Virus record (IMG/VR): IMGVR_UViG_3300049218_000139
Coordinates: 1-35,570 of that record
DNA: 35,570 nt
Origin: a virus
Reading direction: 5' to 3' (one strand)
Shown here one piece after another: positions 25,390-32,273 of this stretch. The stretch's first letter is position 1, and the number at the start of each line of letters is the position of its first letter. The position numbers and the translations under genes were made by a program. The notes beneath the pieces are model-generated. The model searched no databases. It was not told where the DNA came from and saw only the letters and a program-made list of their open reading frames with translations.

Positions 25390-26886
25390 TCAAGCATACA
25401 GGTCATAATCCGTCGGCATCACCGTCGGCTCATTGCCAGCGTTCACCCCCTTAACCACCGGATAGGCGAACGTGAGCGCCAGCGCATCGCCGTCATCGGG
25501 CGAGGCCAGCCCGCGCTTTTGCATGTCCTCCTTGCGCTCTAGCTGGATCACATCGCGACCGTCGCGCATGGCAAAGCCGTATTCCGGGCCTTCCAGGTCT
25601 GTCCGCAACTCGGCGTCGGCAGGGATCGCGGCGCCTTTCAGCCACTCGCGCATATTACCCCACATCTCGGTGCGTTTATTGGCGTAGTTGTGCACCTCGT
25701 CGGCCATTGGCGTGCGGTCCGGCTTGCCGCCGAACTGGACTTCGATCACGTGCAGACCGAGCTGCCGACAGCGATCAACCACGCCGCCGCCCACGCCGCC
25801 GCCATCAATAAACACCGCATCGGCCTTGAATTCCCGCGCAGCCTGCACGACGCGGCCGGCAAGCTGCATGGTGTCGGTCTGTCCGCGCAGTTTGATCCAG
25901 GGAATGGTCCGCGCGTCCCGCCCGCGGCGAAACGCGATGACCGAGCGGGCATTGCCGTGCCTGGCCACGTCAACACCCATGACAAGCGCGTCCGAAAGCA
26001 ACGGCTGCGGCTCACGCTGCTCAGCCTCGCGTACCGCGTCCGGGCTGATGAACTGCATGGACCCGGCCCGCGGGAACATGCCGCGCACGCGCACGCGGAA
26101 GAAATCACTATCTTCCCCGTAGGCTTTCAGCCATTCCTGGATCAGCGCCTTGTTGGTGCCCTCAACCTCGCGGCTGTCGATTTGCTGGCCATGCCACCGT
26201 TCGCGCTGCGCGCCGAACGCCTGGAAAAACTTGCCGCTGGGCTGGGTCGGATTGCCGAATGCGAGCCAGACGATTTCGGTGTTTTCGTCGGTGAGCGCAC
26301 CCTCGGCCGTCTCCCACACAGGATCGGCGATGCCGCTTGCCTCATCGAACAGCAGCACGATGCGCCGGCCCTCGTTGTGAAGGCCGGCAAAGGCTTCGAG
26401 GTTGGTCTCGGACCATGTCACCGCATCGCAACGCCACGTCTTCTCGCGGCCCGGGCTGGTGGACACCACGGAGAGCCCGAGCACCTTGAACCAATGGCCG
26501 TTGATCGCGAGCTTCGCCCATTTCGAAAGCTCCGGCCACGTTTTGGTGCGAAGCTGCGGCTCGGTGTTGGCCGTGATGACGACTTTGGTATCAGCCATGG
26601 TCGAGAGCGCCCACCAGATGATCCACGCGATGAGCGCCGACTTGCCGATGCCGTGACCCGAAGCTATGGCCCGCAAAACGGGCATCAGGACGGCACCTGG
26701 GCTGTGTCCAGCTTTTAGGGCGTCACCGATCGACCGAAGCGTTCTCGCCTGCCAGGCGCGCGGCCCTTCGTGTTTTTCGAGGGGCCCGGGGTCACTCCAA
26801 GGGAACGCGAACCGCACAAACCCCAAAGGGTCGAGTGTGAACCCGGCTACGGCATCAACCAACCGCTCCTCATACGTCTCCGGCAT
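25390..26886 (-). CDS. terL: Terminase large subunit (TerL)
   Basis: A 498-aa packaging motor. The ATPase domain has Walker A GHGIGKS (residues 77-83) and Walker B VLLFDE (177-182), with the catalytic glutamate at 182. The nuclease domain (about 298-475) has the three acidic residues of the RNase H-like fold: D306 in MGVDVARHG, D361 in AVFIDGGG and D468 in SPDDGD. TerL cuts concatemeric DNA and pumps it through the portal. Length and motifs are complete and intact. Its ATG lies 17 bases inside the end of the terS gene. Confidence 0.95.
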   Translation of the reverse strand: MPETYEERLVDAVAGFTLDPLGFVRFAFPWSDPGPLEKHEGPRAWQARTLRSIGDALKAGHSPGAVLMPVLRAIASGHGIGKSALIAWIIWWALSTMADTKVVITANTEPQLRTKTWPELSKWAKLAINGHWFKVLGLSVVSTSPGREKTWRCDAVTWSETNLEAFAGLHNEGRRIVLLFDEASGIADPVWETAEGALTDENTEIVWLAFGNPTQPSGKFFQAFGAQRERWHGQQIDSREVEGTNKALIQEWLKAYGEDSDFFRVRVRGMFPRAGSMQFISPDAVREAEQREPQPLLSDALVMGVDVARHGNARSVIAFRRGRDARTIPWIKLRGQTDTMQLAGRVVQAAREFKADAVFIDGGGVGGGVVDRCRQLGLHVIEVQFGGKPDRTPMADEVHNYANKRTEMWGNMREWLKGAAIPADAELRTDLEGPEYGFAMRDGRDVIQLERKEDMQKRGLASPDDGDALALTFAYPVVKGVNAGNEPTVMPTDYDLYA

Positions 26887-27478
26887 TGCGCACCCGGCTT
26901 AGGCGAGAGTCCAGCATGGCGCCAACATCTTTGATATTTACGTCGAACGTTTCCTTGAACATCCCCAAGTGCCGGGCGATGTTGAGCAGCGCCGCGTCTT
27001 GATCGCGCATCAACACTTGCAGGCCATCCTTGCCCAGCTTAACGCCAGCATAAAGCTTACGGACCGATCCTTTCAGGTTTCGCGTATCGTTAACATGAAC
27101 GATTCCGCGCCCCTGGCCTGCGCAAGCAGGGCAATCCGGATTTATTGTATCCAACTTGACCTTTTCGACCACGCTGGGCCAGCAACTAGAGCACGGTACG
27201 CGACGATATTGAATTACGTCATTCGGATCAGCAGTGGCGATCTCGACCCATTGCTTGAGCACCCACGCGGAATCAATCCCGAGTTTTTCGCCCCGCAATT
27301 TCTGCGCAGCCTGAATTGCCTGCGAAACCTTAGGATTTACTAGCATCCTAGATCCGGTGACGTCCGCGCCATTTTTGCTGTAACCGGCCCGAATTGCCGC
27401 CTGGGTCGCGTTAAGGTCGATCAGGTACTCAGCGACGAACCGCTCCTGCTTTGGCGTAAGGCGCGTTTCAGTTGACAC
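26870..27478 (-). CDS. terS: Terminase small subunit (TerS) with a zinc-ribbon-like insert
   Basis: I place the start at GTG 27478, where GAGGA lies five bases upstream; the longer frame would begin with a TTG at 27490. The 202-aa product has the small-terminase pattern: LTPKQERFVAEYLIDLNATQ then AAIRAGYSKNGADVTGSRML, a helix-turn-helix for binding packaging sites. The middle has two cysteine pairs, PCSSC and DCPACAGQG, about 20 residues apart, so a zinc ribbon is inserted between the DNA-binding and C-terminal parts. The C-terminal helices should mediate ring assembly and contact with TerL. It overlaps the upstream gene by 11 bases. Confidence 0.9.
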   Translation of the reverse strand: MSTETRLTPKQERFVAEYLIDLNATQAAIRAGYSKNGADVTGSRMLVNPKVSQAIQAAQKLRGEKLGIDSAWVLKQWVEIATADPNDVIQYRRVPCSSCWPSVVEKVKLDTINPDCPACAGQGRGIVHVNDTRNLKGSVRKLYAGVKLGKDGLQVLMRDQDAALLNIARHLGMFKETFDVNIKDVGAMLDSRLSRVRNAGDV

Positions 27479-27734
27479 GGAAATCCTCAATCACAGCCGC
27501 AGAGGACGCCCCGGTCACGCGGGCAAAGTATTGCAGCGCCGCTTTTGCCGCCTCGCGAAAACGCTCAGCTTCCTCGTCCGAAAACTGGCCAAGCGCGGCC
27601 CTGGCGGTGGTGTTGATCGGGCGCCGGACAGCGTAAATCTGTTCGGCGATGCACACCGCGAGCTCGTCGACCGAAAACATCGCCGCAGAAACAGGACGGT
27701 CGGCGCGCACGGCATCAAGGAATTTTTTGCCCAT
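27468..27734 (-). CDS. Hypothetical helical protein upstream of terS (88 aa)
   Basis: An 88-aa, alanine- and glutamate-rich protein with an even spread of charged residues (for example EEAERFREAAKAALQYFARV) and no membrane span. The N-terminal MGKKFLDAVRADRP is basic. Its ATG has GGAG about eleven bases upstream. It ends inside the terS gene. I recognise no domain; the gene may belong to the packaging group or be the last of the early genes. Confidence 0.7.
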   Translation of the reverse strand: MGKKFLDAVRADRPVSAAMFSVDELAVCIAEQIYAVRRPINTTARAALGQFSDEEAERFREAAKAALQYFARVTGASSAAVIEDFRVN

Positions 27735-27755
27735 GTTTCGAATTTACTCCGGCCT

Positions 27756-27959
27756 TTAATCGCCGCCACGCCGGTCGGGCAAGCACAAGCCGATCCACCA
27801 TGCCAGGACGAGGAACGTCACCGCCCAGGTGACAGCGCTGTGCCAATCGTTGAGAGAAACCATCCAGATCCAGAAAAACGGCGATAGCATAAGCGCGACC
27901 GCGCAGATGATGATGACCGAGCCTTTCCAGATATAGCGAAGGTTGCGCCAGATGGTCAC
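27756..27959 (-). CDS. Small two-span membrane protein (67 aa)
   Basis: A 67-aa protein with two hydrophobic segments, about residues 14-36 (VIIICAVALMLSPFFWIWMV) and 42-61 (VTWAVTFLVLAWWIGLCL), and an arginine-containing tail. It is unusually rich in tryptophan. Translation starts at a GTG that overlaps the stop of the ribbon-helix-helix gene (GTGA), so the two are coupled. It lies far from the lysis genes, so superinfection exclusion or envelope modification is as likely as lysis. No family recognised. Confidence 0.7.
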   Translation of the reverse strand: MTIWRNLRYIWKGSVIIICAVALMLSPFFWIWMVSLNDWHSAVTWAVTFLVLAWWIGLCLPDRRGGD

Positions 27960-28093
27960 GCCTTTCCCTGCGCCGAAATAACCCGCGCTAGATACTCATT
28001 CACCGAGACACCTTCCCGCTTCGCCACCGCCTTGAGCTTGCGGACGAGTGAAGCGGGCAGCCTGATTTCAACGCGGATTTTCTTCGGAGGCAT
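27956..28093 (-). CDS. Ribbon-helix-helix DNA-binding protein (45 aa)
   Basis: A 45-aa frame from ATG 28093, preceded by AAAGGA at normal spacing. It begins MPPKKIRVEIRLPASLVRKL, the strand-then-helix of Arc/CopG/MetJ-type repressors, and continues with AKREGVSVNEYLARVISAQG, the second helix. Such proteins bind DNA as dimers, often to tandem half-sites and often at their own promoter. Ten copies of a GCGCCA motif lie just upstream of this gene (28115-28278), making it the natural candidate to bind them. Its gene is coupled to the small membrane protein that follows. The length is that of a minimal RHH domain. Confidence 0.88.
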   Translation of the reverse strand: MPPKKIRVEIRLPASLVRKLKAVAKREGVSVNEYLARVISAQGKA

Positions 28094-28114
28094 TGCTCGG
28101 TCCTTTCAGAGTTT

Positions 28115-28278
28115 GCGCCATATTGCGCTATAACTGCGCCAAATCATGGCTTCGGGGTGGGGTGGTGCGCCATATCCTGCGCCAAATCATCGGCCCTTCG
28201 GGCCGTTTTGGCGCGATTTGGCGCAAACCGCCCCTCCGCCACCGTTTTTTGCGCCATAACTGCGCCATAAGCGCGCCA
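28115..28278. repeat. Array of ten GCGCCA motifs phased at about 10.5 bp (operator array or origin)
   Basis: The hexamer GCGCCA starts at 28115, 28136, 28167, 28179, 28251, 28262 and 28273 on +. A one-mismatch copy (GCGCTA) starts at 28125, and inverted copies (TGGCGC) at 28209 and 28219. Most are extended as TGCGCCATAA/T or TGCGCCAAATCAT. Offsets from the first copy are 0, 10, 21, 52, 64, 94, 104, 136, 147 and 158, all within about one base of multiples of 10.5. All copies thus face the same side of the helix, in four clusters. The array lies between the RepA-like ATPase gene and the ribbon-helix-helix gene; its last copies reach the ATPase stop codon. It could be an operator array for that repressor or a phage replication origin. 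Confidence 0.9.
28191..28205. other. Short perfect hairpin inside the repeat array
   Basis: CGGCCC (28191-28196), a 3-nt loop, then GGGCCG (28200-28205), followed on + by TTTT. It sits in the centre of the phased array, at the switch from direct to inverted motif copies. Too few Ts follow for a confident terminator, and no plus-strand gene ends here. Confidence 0.55.
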
Positions 28279-28280
28279 AA

Positions 28281-29498
28281 TCATGAAGGCCTCTTGGTGT
28301 GATTGACCTTTACGCCGGTCGCTTTTTTGCGGTGGTTCGGGTCGACAAATTCCACTTCGAACAGCAGTCCCGACTTCATCCATGTCTCAATCATTTGCTT
28401 CGCCTGTCCTTCTGTGACATCCAAACGCTTGGTCAAAACCAATCCCGCCCAGCGACGGTTTGCCGGACCCCGACGCGTGCCGGCGTATAAAATCCCCGGT
28501 TCGAAATCCTGATCAATGATGTCCAGCACCGCATTAACCTGGGCCGAAGTGACATCCTGAAACACGCTCGGCGGCCTCCAGGATTCGAGCGCTGTGACAG
28601 TGTCGCCGTTCGGATAATCCGGCGTACCGTTGCCCAGAGCGACCGGCGCCAGGTGAAACCATTGCGCTTTCTCGGCCTTGGGCGCCATGTTCGATTTCGC
28701 ATCGTCGAGGCGGATGTACGAATGCCGCTTCTCCGCGGCAACGCCGAGGCGCTCGGCTTCTTCCTCCGGCATCGTTTGCAGGATGAGGCCAGCCCTGGCG
28801 TGGTCGGTGAGCGCCTTGGCGCCCCGGCTGGCATCGATGTCCACAACGGCGCCTTTACGGGTGTGGTGGACCAGCAGAACGGCGCAGTTGACTTCGTGGG
28901 CAATCTGCGCCCACGCCGCCGCCGCAGCCGCCTGCTGGGTGTTGCTGTTTTCATCGAGGTCGTGGCTTCGGACGTATGGATCGACCACCAGGAGCCCGAT
29001 CTCGCAAAGCCGGCATTCCTGGATGATCGCGTCCTTGTCCGGAAAAATGACCGTGCCGCCATCCGGCCCAATCGCCGCCACCGTAAGCGGCCTGTCGCGG
29101 CCGCTGTTCATGAATACCGCGCCCTTCGCATCATCGGCAGCGATGTTGTGGCGCATCATCAGCGCGGCCAACCTACGGTCCATTTCATCCAACGGGTCTT
29201 CGAGATTCATGATCCACGAATTGACCTGATGGTGAATATGATGGCCGAGGAACGAACGCCCGGTCGCTGTTGCCAGAGCTATCGCCATGGCCAACTGACT
29301 TTTGCCGACGCCGCCTGGCGCCACCAGCACGGTGATAAAACCGCGCATGAGAATGGTGCCATAAAGCCATGGCCTGGGCGGGATCTGTGACGGATGCCGC
29401 AAACTCGCCGGCGTGATGTTGAGAGGGGGCAAGGAAACGACCCTACCGCGCGCCTCTCCGCCGACAGGAAGGCCCCATGTCGGGTCATCGGCCATCAT
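28281..29498 (-). CDS. RepA-like RecA-fold ATPase (replicative helicase type)
   Basis: A 405-aa protein with Walker A APGGVGKS (residues 60-67), NLEDPLDEMDRRL at about 98-110, Walker B LLVVD (169-173) and VLLVHHTRKG at about 208-217. This is the layout of the AAA_25/RepA hexameric helicase group found on plasmids and phages. The last 90 residues (VTSAQVNAVLDIIDQDFEPG onward) look like a winged-helix module and could bind DNA or the replisome. It probably unwinds DNA at the phage origin or acts in recombination-dependent replication. No primase domain is present. The first ATG of an ATGATG pair overlaps the upstream stop. Confidence 0.88.
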   Translation of the reverse strand: MMADDPTWGLPVGGEARGRVVSLPPLNITPASLRHPSQIPPRPWLYGTILMRGFITVLVAPGGVGKSQLAMAIALATATGRSFLGHHIHHQVNSWIMNLEDPLDEMDRRLAALMMRHNIAADDAKGAVFMNSGRDRPLTVAAIGPDGGTVIFPDKDAIIQECRLCEIGLLVVDPYVRSHDLDENSNTQQAAAAAAWAQIAHEVNCAVLLVHHTRKGAVVDIDASRGAKALTDHARAGLILQTMPEEEAERLGVAAEKRHSYIRLDDAKSNMAPKAEKAQWFHLAPVALGNGTPDYPNGDTVTALESWRPPSVFQDVTSAQVNAVLDIIDQDFEPGILYAGTRRGPANRRWAGLVLTKRLDVTEGQAKQMIETWMKSGLLFEVEFVDPNHRKKATGVKVNHTKRPS

Positions 29499-30076
29499 CC
29501 ACGGCGCTTTGCGCGGGGCTTGAAGCCGGCAGCGATGTCGGTGAGGTTCTCGGTTGTCAAGAACGGCCAGCCATCCGGAAAACTGCGGCTGGCGACGCTA
29601 AAGGCTTCGACTAGGCCGACAGTCGTTCCGGTCGCTTTGATGTGCGAAAGCGCGATAATTTTGAGTTTTTCGCCGAGTTTTTCCGCAACCTTTATGGCGG
29701 CGGCCCATTCTGTCTGAAAAGCGACTCGGGCGTCGTCGGCGCCGAGCTCGTATTTCGACGAAAGGTGGCAAACGAGCGTAAGGATTTCAGCCTTCGGATC
29801 GGCAATTTCCTTGTCCATCACCCAGCACTGGAGCCGGAAATAAGCTCGGGCCGCCATCTCGCGGGCGTAGGCGGAAATCTCGCCTCGCAACCAGCGTATA
29901 CGAGCCGTGGCGTCCATTTCGGCAAGGCGCCGGGCTTGGTGAACCTCTTGCGGCGTCCGGGCCGCTAGGACGCGGTTGTGTGCGTCCTGAGCCATCATTT
30001 CAAAAATGACCGGATCGTTGAGCAACGCCCTGGCAATGGCGCGCTCGGCTACGTCGAGGGCAGCGGCTTCAGTCAA
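29495..30076 (-). CDS. Hypothetical helical protein next to the RepA-like ATPase (193 aa)
   Basis: A 193-aa protein, largely helical and alanine-rich, with no membrane span or cysteine pairs. It opens with LDVAERAIARALLNDPVIFE and has many short conserved-looking polar motifs but none I recognise (AYAREMAARAYFRLQCWVM, YELGADDARVAFQTEWAAAI). It is coupled to the ATPase gene by ATGA and overlaps the preceding zinc-motif gene by 8 bases. A replication accessory or helicase-loading role is plausible from context only. Confidence 0.75.
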   Translation of the reverse strand: MTEAAALDVAERAIARALLNDPVIFEMMAQDAHNRVLAARTPQEVHQARRLAEMDATARIRWLRGEISAYAREMAARAYFRLQCWVMDKEIADPKAEILTLVCHLSSKYELGADDARVAFQTEWAAAIKVAEKLGEKLKIIALSHIKATGTTVGLVEAFSVASRSFPDGWPFLTTENLTDIAAGFKPRAKRRG

Positions 30077-30245
30077 GCTTCACTACTCCCGTTCCATGAC
30101 ACCACTCGCATTCCGGATCAGCCGGGTAGCCGGGCGCTATGTAGCAGAGCCGACAAACGTCGTGATCGATCCGCGGCACCGGCGCGCCCTCCGCATTCGC
30201 GAAGTCAAGCGCGTGCTGCGAGGGCTGTTCTCGACGAAAATTCAT
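30069..30245 (-). CDS. Small four-cysteine protein, zinc-finger-like (58 aa)
   Basis: The start at 30245 overlaps the stop of the upstream gene as ATGA; the longer frame to 30407 is a shadow. The 58-aa product ends with CRLCYIAPGYPADPECEWCH and GTG, a C-x2-C-x11-C-x2-C arrangement that should bind one zinc ion. The first half is polar. Such mini zinc ribbons are common in phage early regions and may bind nucleic acid or host proteins. It is one of a run of small coupled genes. Confidence 0.75.
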   Translation of the reverse strand: MNFRREQPSQHALDFANAEGAPVPRIDHDVCRLCYIAPGYPADPECEWCHGTGVVKLD

Positions 30246-30436
30246 TCCCGCTCCGTCATCGGCGCGCGGCTCGGCCAATGATCCATACACCACGCCGCCG
30301 CGGGTTCGCCCCTGTTGACCGCGAAGAAGAAATCGAACTGTTCGAACCGTTCCACTGCGGTGCCGGGTTTGAGCGCAATGACGTGCGCAGACCCGCAGAC
30401 GACACACGCCGCAAACGAAAGCGCCGGCGCGGTCAC
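30242..30436 (-). CDS. Small cysteine-containing protein (64 aa)
   Basis: A 64-aa protein coupled on both sides by 4-base overlaps (upstream RuvC-like gene, downstream zinc-finger gene). It has CVVCGSAHVIALKPGT near the N-terminus and WCMDHWP towards the end. The CxxC pair plus the later Cys-x2-His could form a zinc site. Aromatic residues cluster in the middle (ERFEQFDFFFAVNRG). No family recognised; the tight coupling supports that it is real. Confidence 0.72.
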   Translation of the reverse strand: MTAPALSFAACVVCGSAHVIALKPGTAVERFEQFDFFFAVNRGEPAAAWCMDHWPSRAPMTERE

Positions 30437-30957
30437 AGCGCTTCTCCGTGCCGCAGAAAATGCCCTTTGCCCGTCTTGTCGGCCATCACGACGCCGTACT
30501 GCAGAAGGACCAGCGCATCGGCCTCGTCATGCACCCGAACCGCCCAGCCGCGGCGCGCCGCCCACTCCACGATGACGGGCTTGACCTTGTCCGGGCCGCC
30601 CGTCGGATTGCGCCCGAGGACCTTGGAGCGCGCGGTACGGACGTCGAGGTGGCTGCACAGGACGTCGTAGCGGCACGCCGCGAATTCGACCAAAGCGCAG
30701 AGCCCGATCAGCACGAGGCCGGTTTTGGCGTTGGTCTGCTGCTGCGGCGCGAACGGCGCCTCGTATACGATCTGCTCCGGCCGGTGCAGTTTGATCGCAT
30801 CGGCGATGCCATCGAACAGGCGCCCGTAGAGGGGGCCCGGCTGCGCGATGGCGCCAAGTTCCCAATGCCCCCACACCGGGCGCTGGCCAAGGCACCCGTA
30901 GGCCCAGCCGCAGCGCGGGGATGCGTCGATCGCAAGGATGCCGCCAACCCCAGGCAC
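30433..30957 (-). CDS. RuvC-like Holliday-junction resolvase
   Basis: A 174-aa protein with the RNase H-like core of RuvC-type nucleases. D11 lies in ILAIDASPRCGWA, E66 in QIVYEAPF, and the C-terminal HDEADALVLLQY supplies D144 and D147. These four acidic residues bind the two metal ions that cut branched DNA. In phages such enzymes resolve junctions made during recombination-driven replication and trim concatemers before packaging. The GTG start lies one base after the upstream stop. Length matches cellular RuvC (about 170 aa), though similarity outside the motifs is weak. Confidence 0.85.
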   Translation of the reverse strand: MPGVGGILAIDASPRCGWAYGCLGQRPVWGHWELGAIAQPGPLYGRLFDGIADAIKLHRPEQIVYEAPFAPQQQTNAKTGLVLIGLCALVEFAACRYDVLCSHLDVRTARSKVLGRNPTGGPDKVKPVIVEWAARRGWAVRVHDEADALVLLQYGVVMADKTGKGHFLRHGEAL

Positions 30958-30958
30958 G

Positions 30959-31519
30959 TCAGTTCACGCTGGCGCTTGCTTCGGGCAGATCGCCCTTTTT
31001 CGGCGCCGGCGGGCGGCCGCGGCGCTTCGGCGCCATGCCGCTCACGATCTGCTTCTGGCCCTGCAGCCAGCCTCGATCCCAGGCGTCGAACGCGCTGCTT
31101 CCAGGCGCGTTTTTGTTGGTGCTGCGGTTGTGCCCGGCGCCGCCGGCGAACACGCCGTCGTCATAGGCCTTCTCTTCCTCGATCTTTTCCTTGTCGGCCG
31201 ACGACAGGTCCAACGTCGGGCCTCCGAGCAGATCGTCCTGCAGCCGCAGCGGCGCGCCGCTGATCGCCTTCATGCGCAGATATTCCTGCTCGGATTTCAG
31301 CACCTCTTCGGGGTCAAGCATGCGCTCGCGCAGCACCCGGGAAATGGCCGCCTGATCAACGCCGGCCTTTTTGGCGGCTTTCAGGACGGCGCGATGTTCG
31401 CCCAGCGCTGCGGTCGCCAACTCATGCGCGCGCTCGTGCTCCTGCTTGGTTTTCAAGGCCCTGCGGAAAAAGCTGAGCTTGGTCTCGTCGGTGACGTTGG
31501 TGGCGGCGAAGGCGGTCAT
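30959..31519 (-). CDS. Early-region protein with RMF-like motif (186 aa)
   Basis: The start at 31519 has AGAGGA upstream; the longer frame to 31771 is arginine/serine-rich shadow. The first 90 residues are helical and contain HELATAALGEHRAVLKAAKK and AGVDQAAISRVLRE, reminiscent of a helix-turn-helix. Residues about 140-172 hold AYDDGVFAGGAG and FDAWDRGWLQGQ. This is the spacing of glycine and tryptophan seen in ribosome-modulation-factor-like repeats, a motif I recall from other proteobacterial phages. The tail is basic (PKRRGRPPAPKK), like an AT-hook. It might bind DNA or ribosomes; function unknown. Confidence 0.72.
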   Translation of the reverse strand: MTAFAATNVTDETKLSFFRRALKTKQEHERAHELATAALGEHRAVLKAAKKAGVDQAAISRVLRERMLDPEEVLKSEQEYLRMKAISGAPLRLQDDLLGGPTLDLSSADKEKIEEEKAYDDGVFAGGAGHNRSTNKNAPGSSAFDAWDRGWLQGQKQIVSGMAPKRRGRPPAPKKGDLPEASASVN

Positions 31520-31535
31520 GGGTTTTTTCCTCTGA

Positions 31536-31805
31536 TCATGCGATGATTTTGTATTTGCGCAGCGCTTGGCGCAGCAGCGCCACGGTGTCGCGCTCGGCCC
31601 GCAGGTCGTGCTCGGCTTGGCGCAGCAGGCGGTTGAGCTCGATGTTTTCGACGAGCTCCGCCTGCACGCGCTTTGCCATGAGCTTGACCTCGACCCGCGC
31701 GTCGGCGATCTGCGCGTCGAGCGCGCGCATCTTGGCTGCGATCGCCCGCCGCGGGCCGAAAAAGGCGACAAGCTGACGCCATGCGGACCTAAGCAATCCC
31801 GTCAC
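31536..31805 (-). CDS. Small coiled-coil protein (89 aa)
   Basis: The GTG at 31805 is chosen because AGGAG lies just upstream, and longer starts would run into the preceding gene. The 89-aa product starts with an amphipathic helix (LLRSAWRQLVAFFGPRR). An almost continuous coiled coil follows (ALDAQIADARVEVKLMAKRV, LNRLLRQAEHDLRAERDTVA). It has no other domain. It overlaps the preceding HTH gene by 17 bases. Small coiled-coil proteins of this sort are often single-strand annealing accessories or host-binding factors, but nothing specific can be said. Confidence 0.7.
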   Translation of the reverse strand: MTGLLRSAWRQLVAFFGPRRAIAAKMRALDAQIADARVEVKLMAKRVQAELVENIELNRLLRQAEHDLRAERDTVALLRQALRKYKIIA

Positions 31806-32100
31806 GGTAGCTCCTGATGTCCTCGGCAAGGGACGCAGCCAGATCTTCGCAGCGCGCCGCCATAATGAAAATGCTGTCCCAGGATGGCGCCGCATCGCCG
31901 CGTATCCATTCCTCGGTCGTGCGGTGGCTCACCTTGTGCTCGCCGTGCGAGGCCAGGGCCGCGAGCAGCTTCGATGCGCCGCGCCGGTGCGCCCAGCGCC
32001 GATCGATCCAAAGTCGTACCGTCTTCGTAAATACCTCGGTCGGGCGCGTAGTTTTCGCGGGCGCGTCCGTATATTTTTCGGCTGCAATATCCATCCTCAT
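31789..32100 (-). CDS. Putative HTH protein (103 aa)
   Basis: A 103-aa protein whose centre has GASKLLAALASHGEHKVSHR and TTEEWIRGDAAPSWDSIFIM, a helix-turn-helix pattern in which a helix ends, turns at the SH pair and resumes before a WIRGDAAPSWD segment typical of Cro/XRE folds. The C-terminal part is helical. The first ATG (32100) overlaps the preceding small frame's stop as ATGA; a second ATG at 32094 is equally possible. It is the first gene after the terminator-like hairpin, so it may be the first of a separately controlled set. Confidence 0.65.
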   Translation of the reverse strand: MRMDIAAEKYTDAPAKTTRPTEVFTKTVRLWIDRRWAHRRGASKLLAALASHGEHKVSHRTTEEWIRGDAAPSWDSIFIMAARCEDLAASLAEDIRSYRDGIA

Positions 32101-32273
32101 TTCCCTATGTTGCGCTGCAAAAGGAGGTGGATTTTTGCGAATTCGACAAAGAAAAAGAGGCCCGGCGGCGCATTGGGAACGCCGCCGGGCCAGTTCACGG
32201 AGGAAACGTCAGTCCAATAGGCGCGCTCAACAACCCGTTGCCACATCCGAGCGCGGAATGTGCGGGGGATCAT
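32097..32273 (-). CDS. Possible 58-aa coupled gene containing the terminator hairpin
   Basis: A 58-aa frame from ATG 32273, which overlaps the GcrA-like stop as ATGA. It ends at TGA 32097, which overlaps the next gene's ATG in the same way. Such double coupling supports a real gene. The N-terminal part is basic (PRTFRARMWQRVVERAYW). The middle (NWPGGVPNAPPGLFFF) is encoded by the 12-bp-stem hairpin and its T-rich tail. The product is otherwise unlike anything I know. It may be a translated attenuator rather than a protein with its own task, or the frame may be open by chance. Confidence 0.45.
   Translation of the reverse strand: MIPRTFRARMWQRVVERAYWTDVSSVNWPGGVPNAPPGLFFFVEFAKIHLLLQRNIGK
32143..32191 (-). 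terminator. Rho-independent terminator-like hairpin in the early leftward operon
   Basis: GGCCCGGCGGCG (32159-32170) pairs perfectly with CGCCGCCGGGCC (32180-32191) across a 9-nt loop. On the minus strand the stem is followed at once by TCTTTTTCTTTG, giving a strong intrinsic terminator. On the plus strand there is no T-run. It would stop leftward transcription coming from the Cro-like and GcrA-like genes before the replication genes, unless translation of the overlapping 58-aa frame or an antiterminator prevents folding. Confidence 0.75.

Noticed and set aside
28093-28302. 69-aa plus-strand frame across the repeat array
   Set aside because: Its sequence merely reflects the GCGCCA repeats, and the region is better explained as a binding array.
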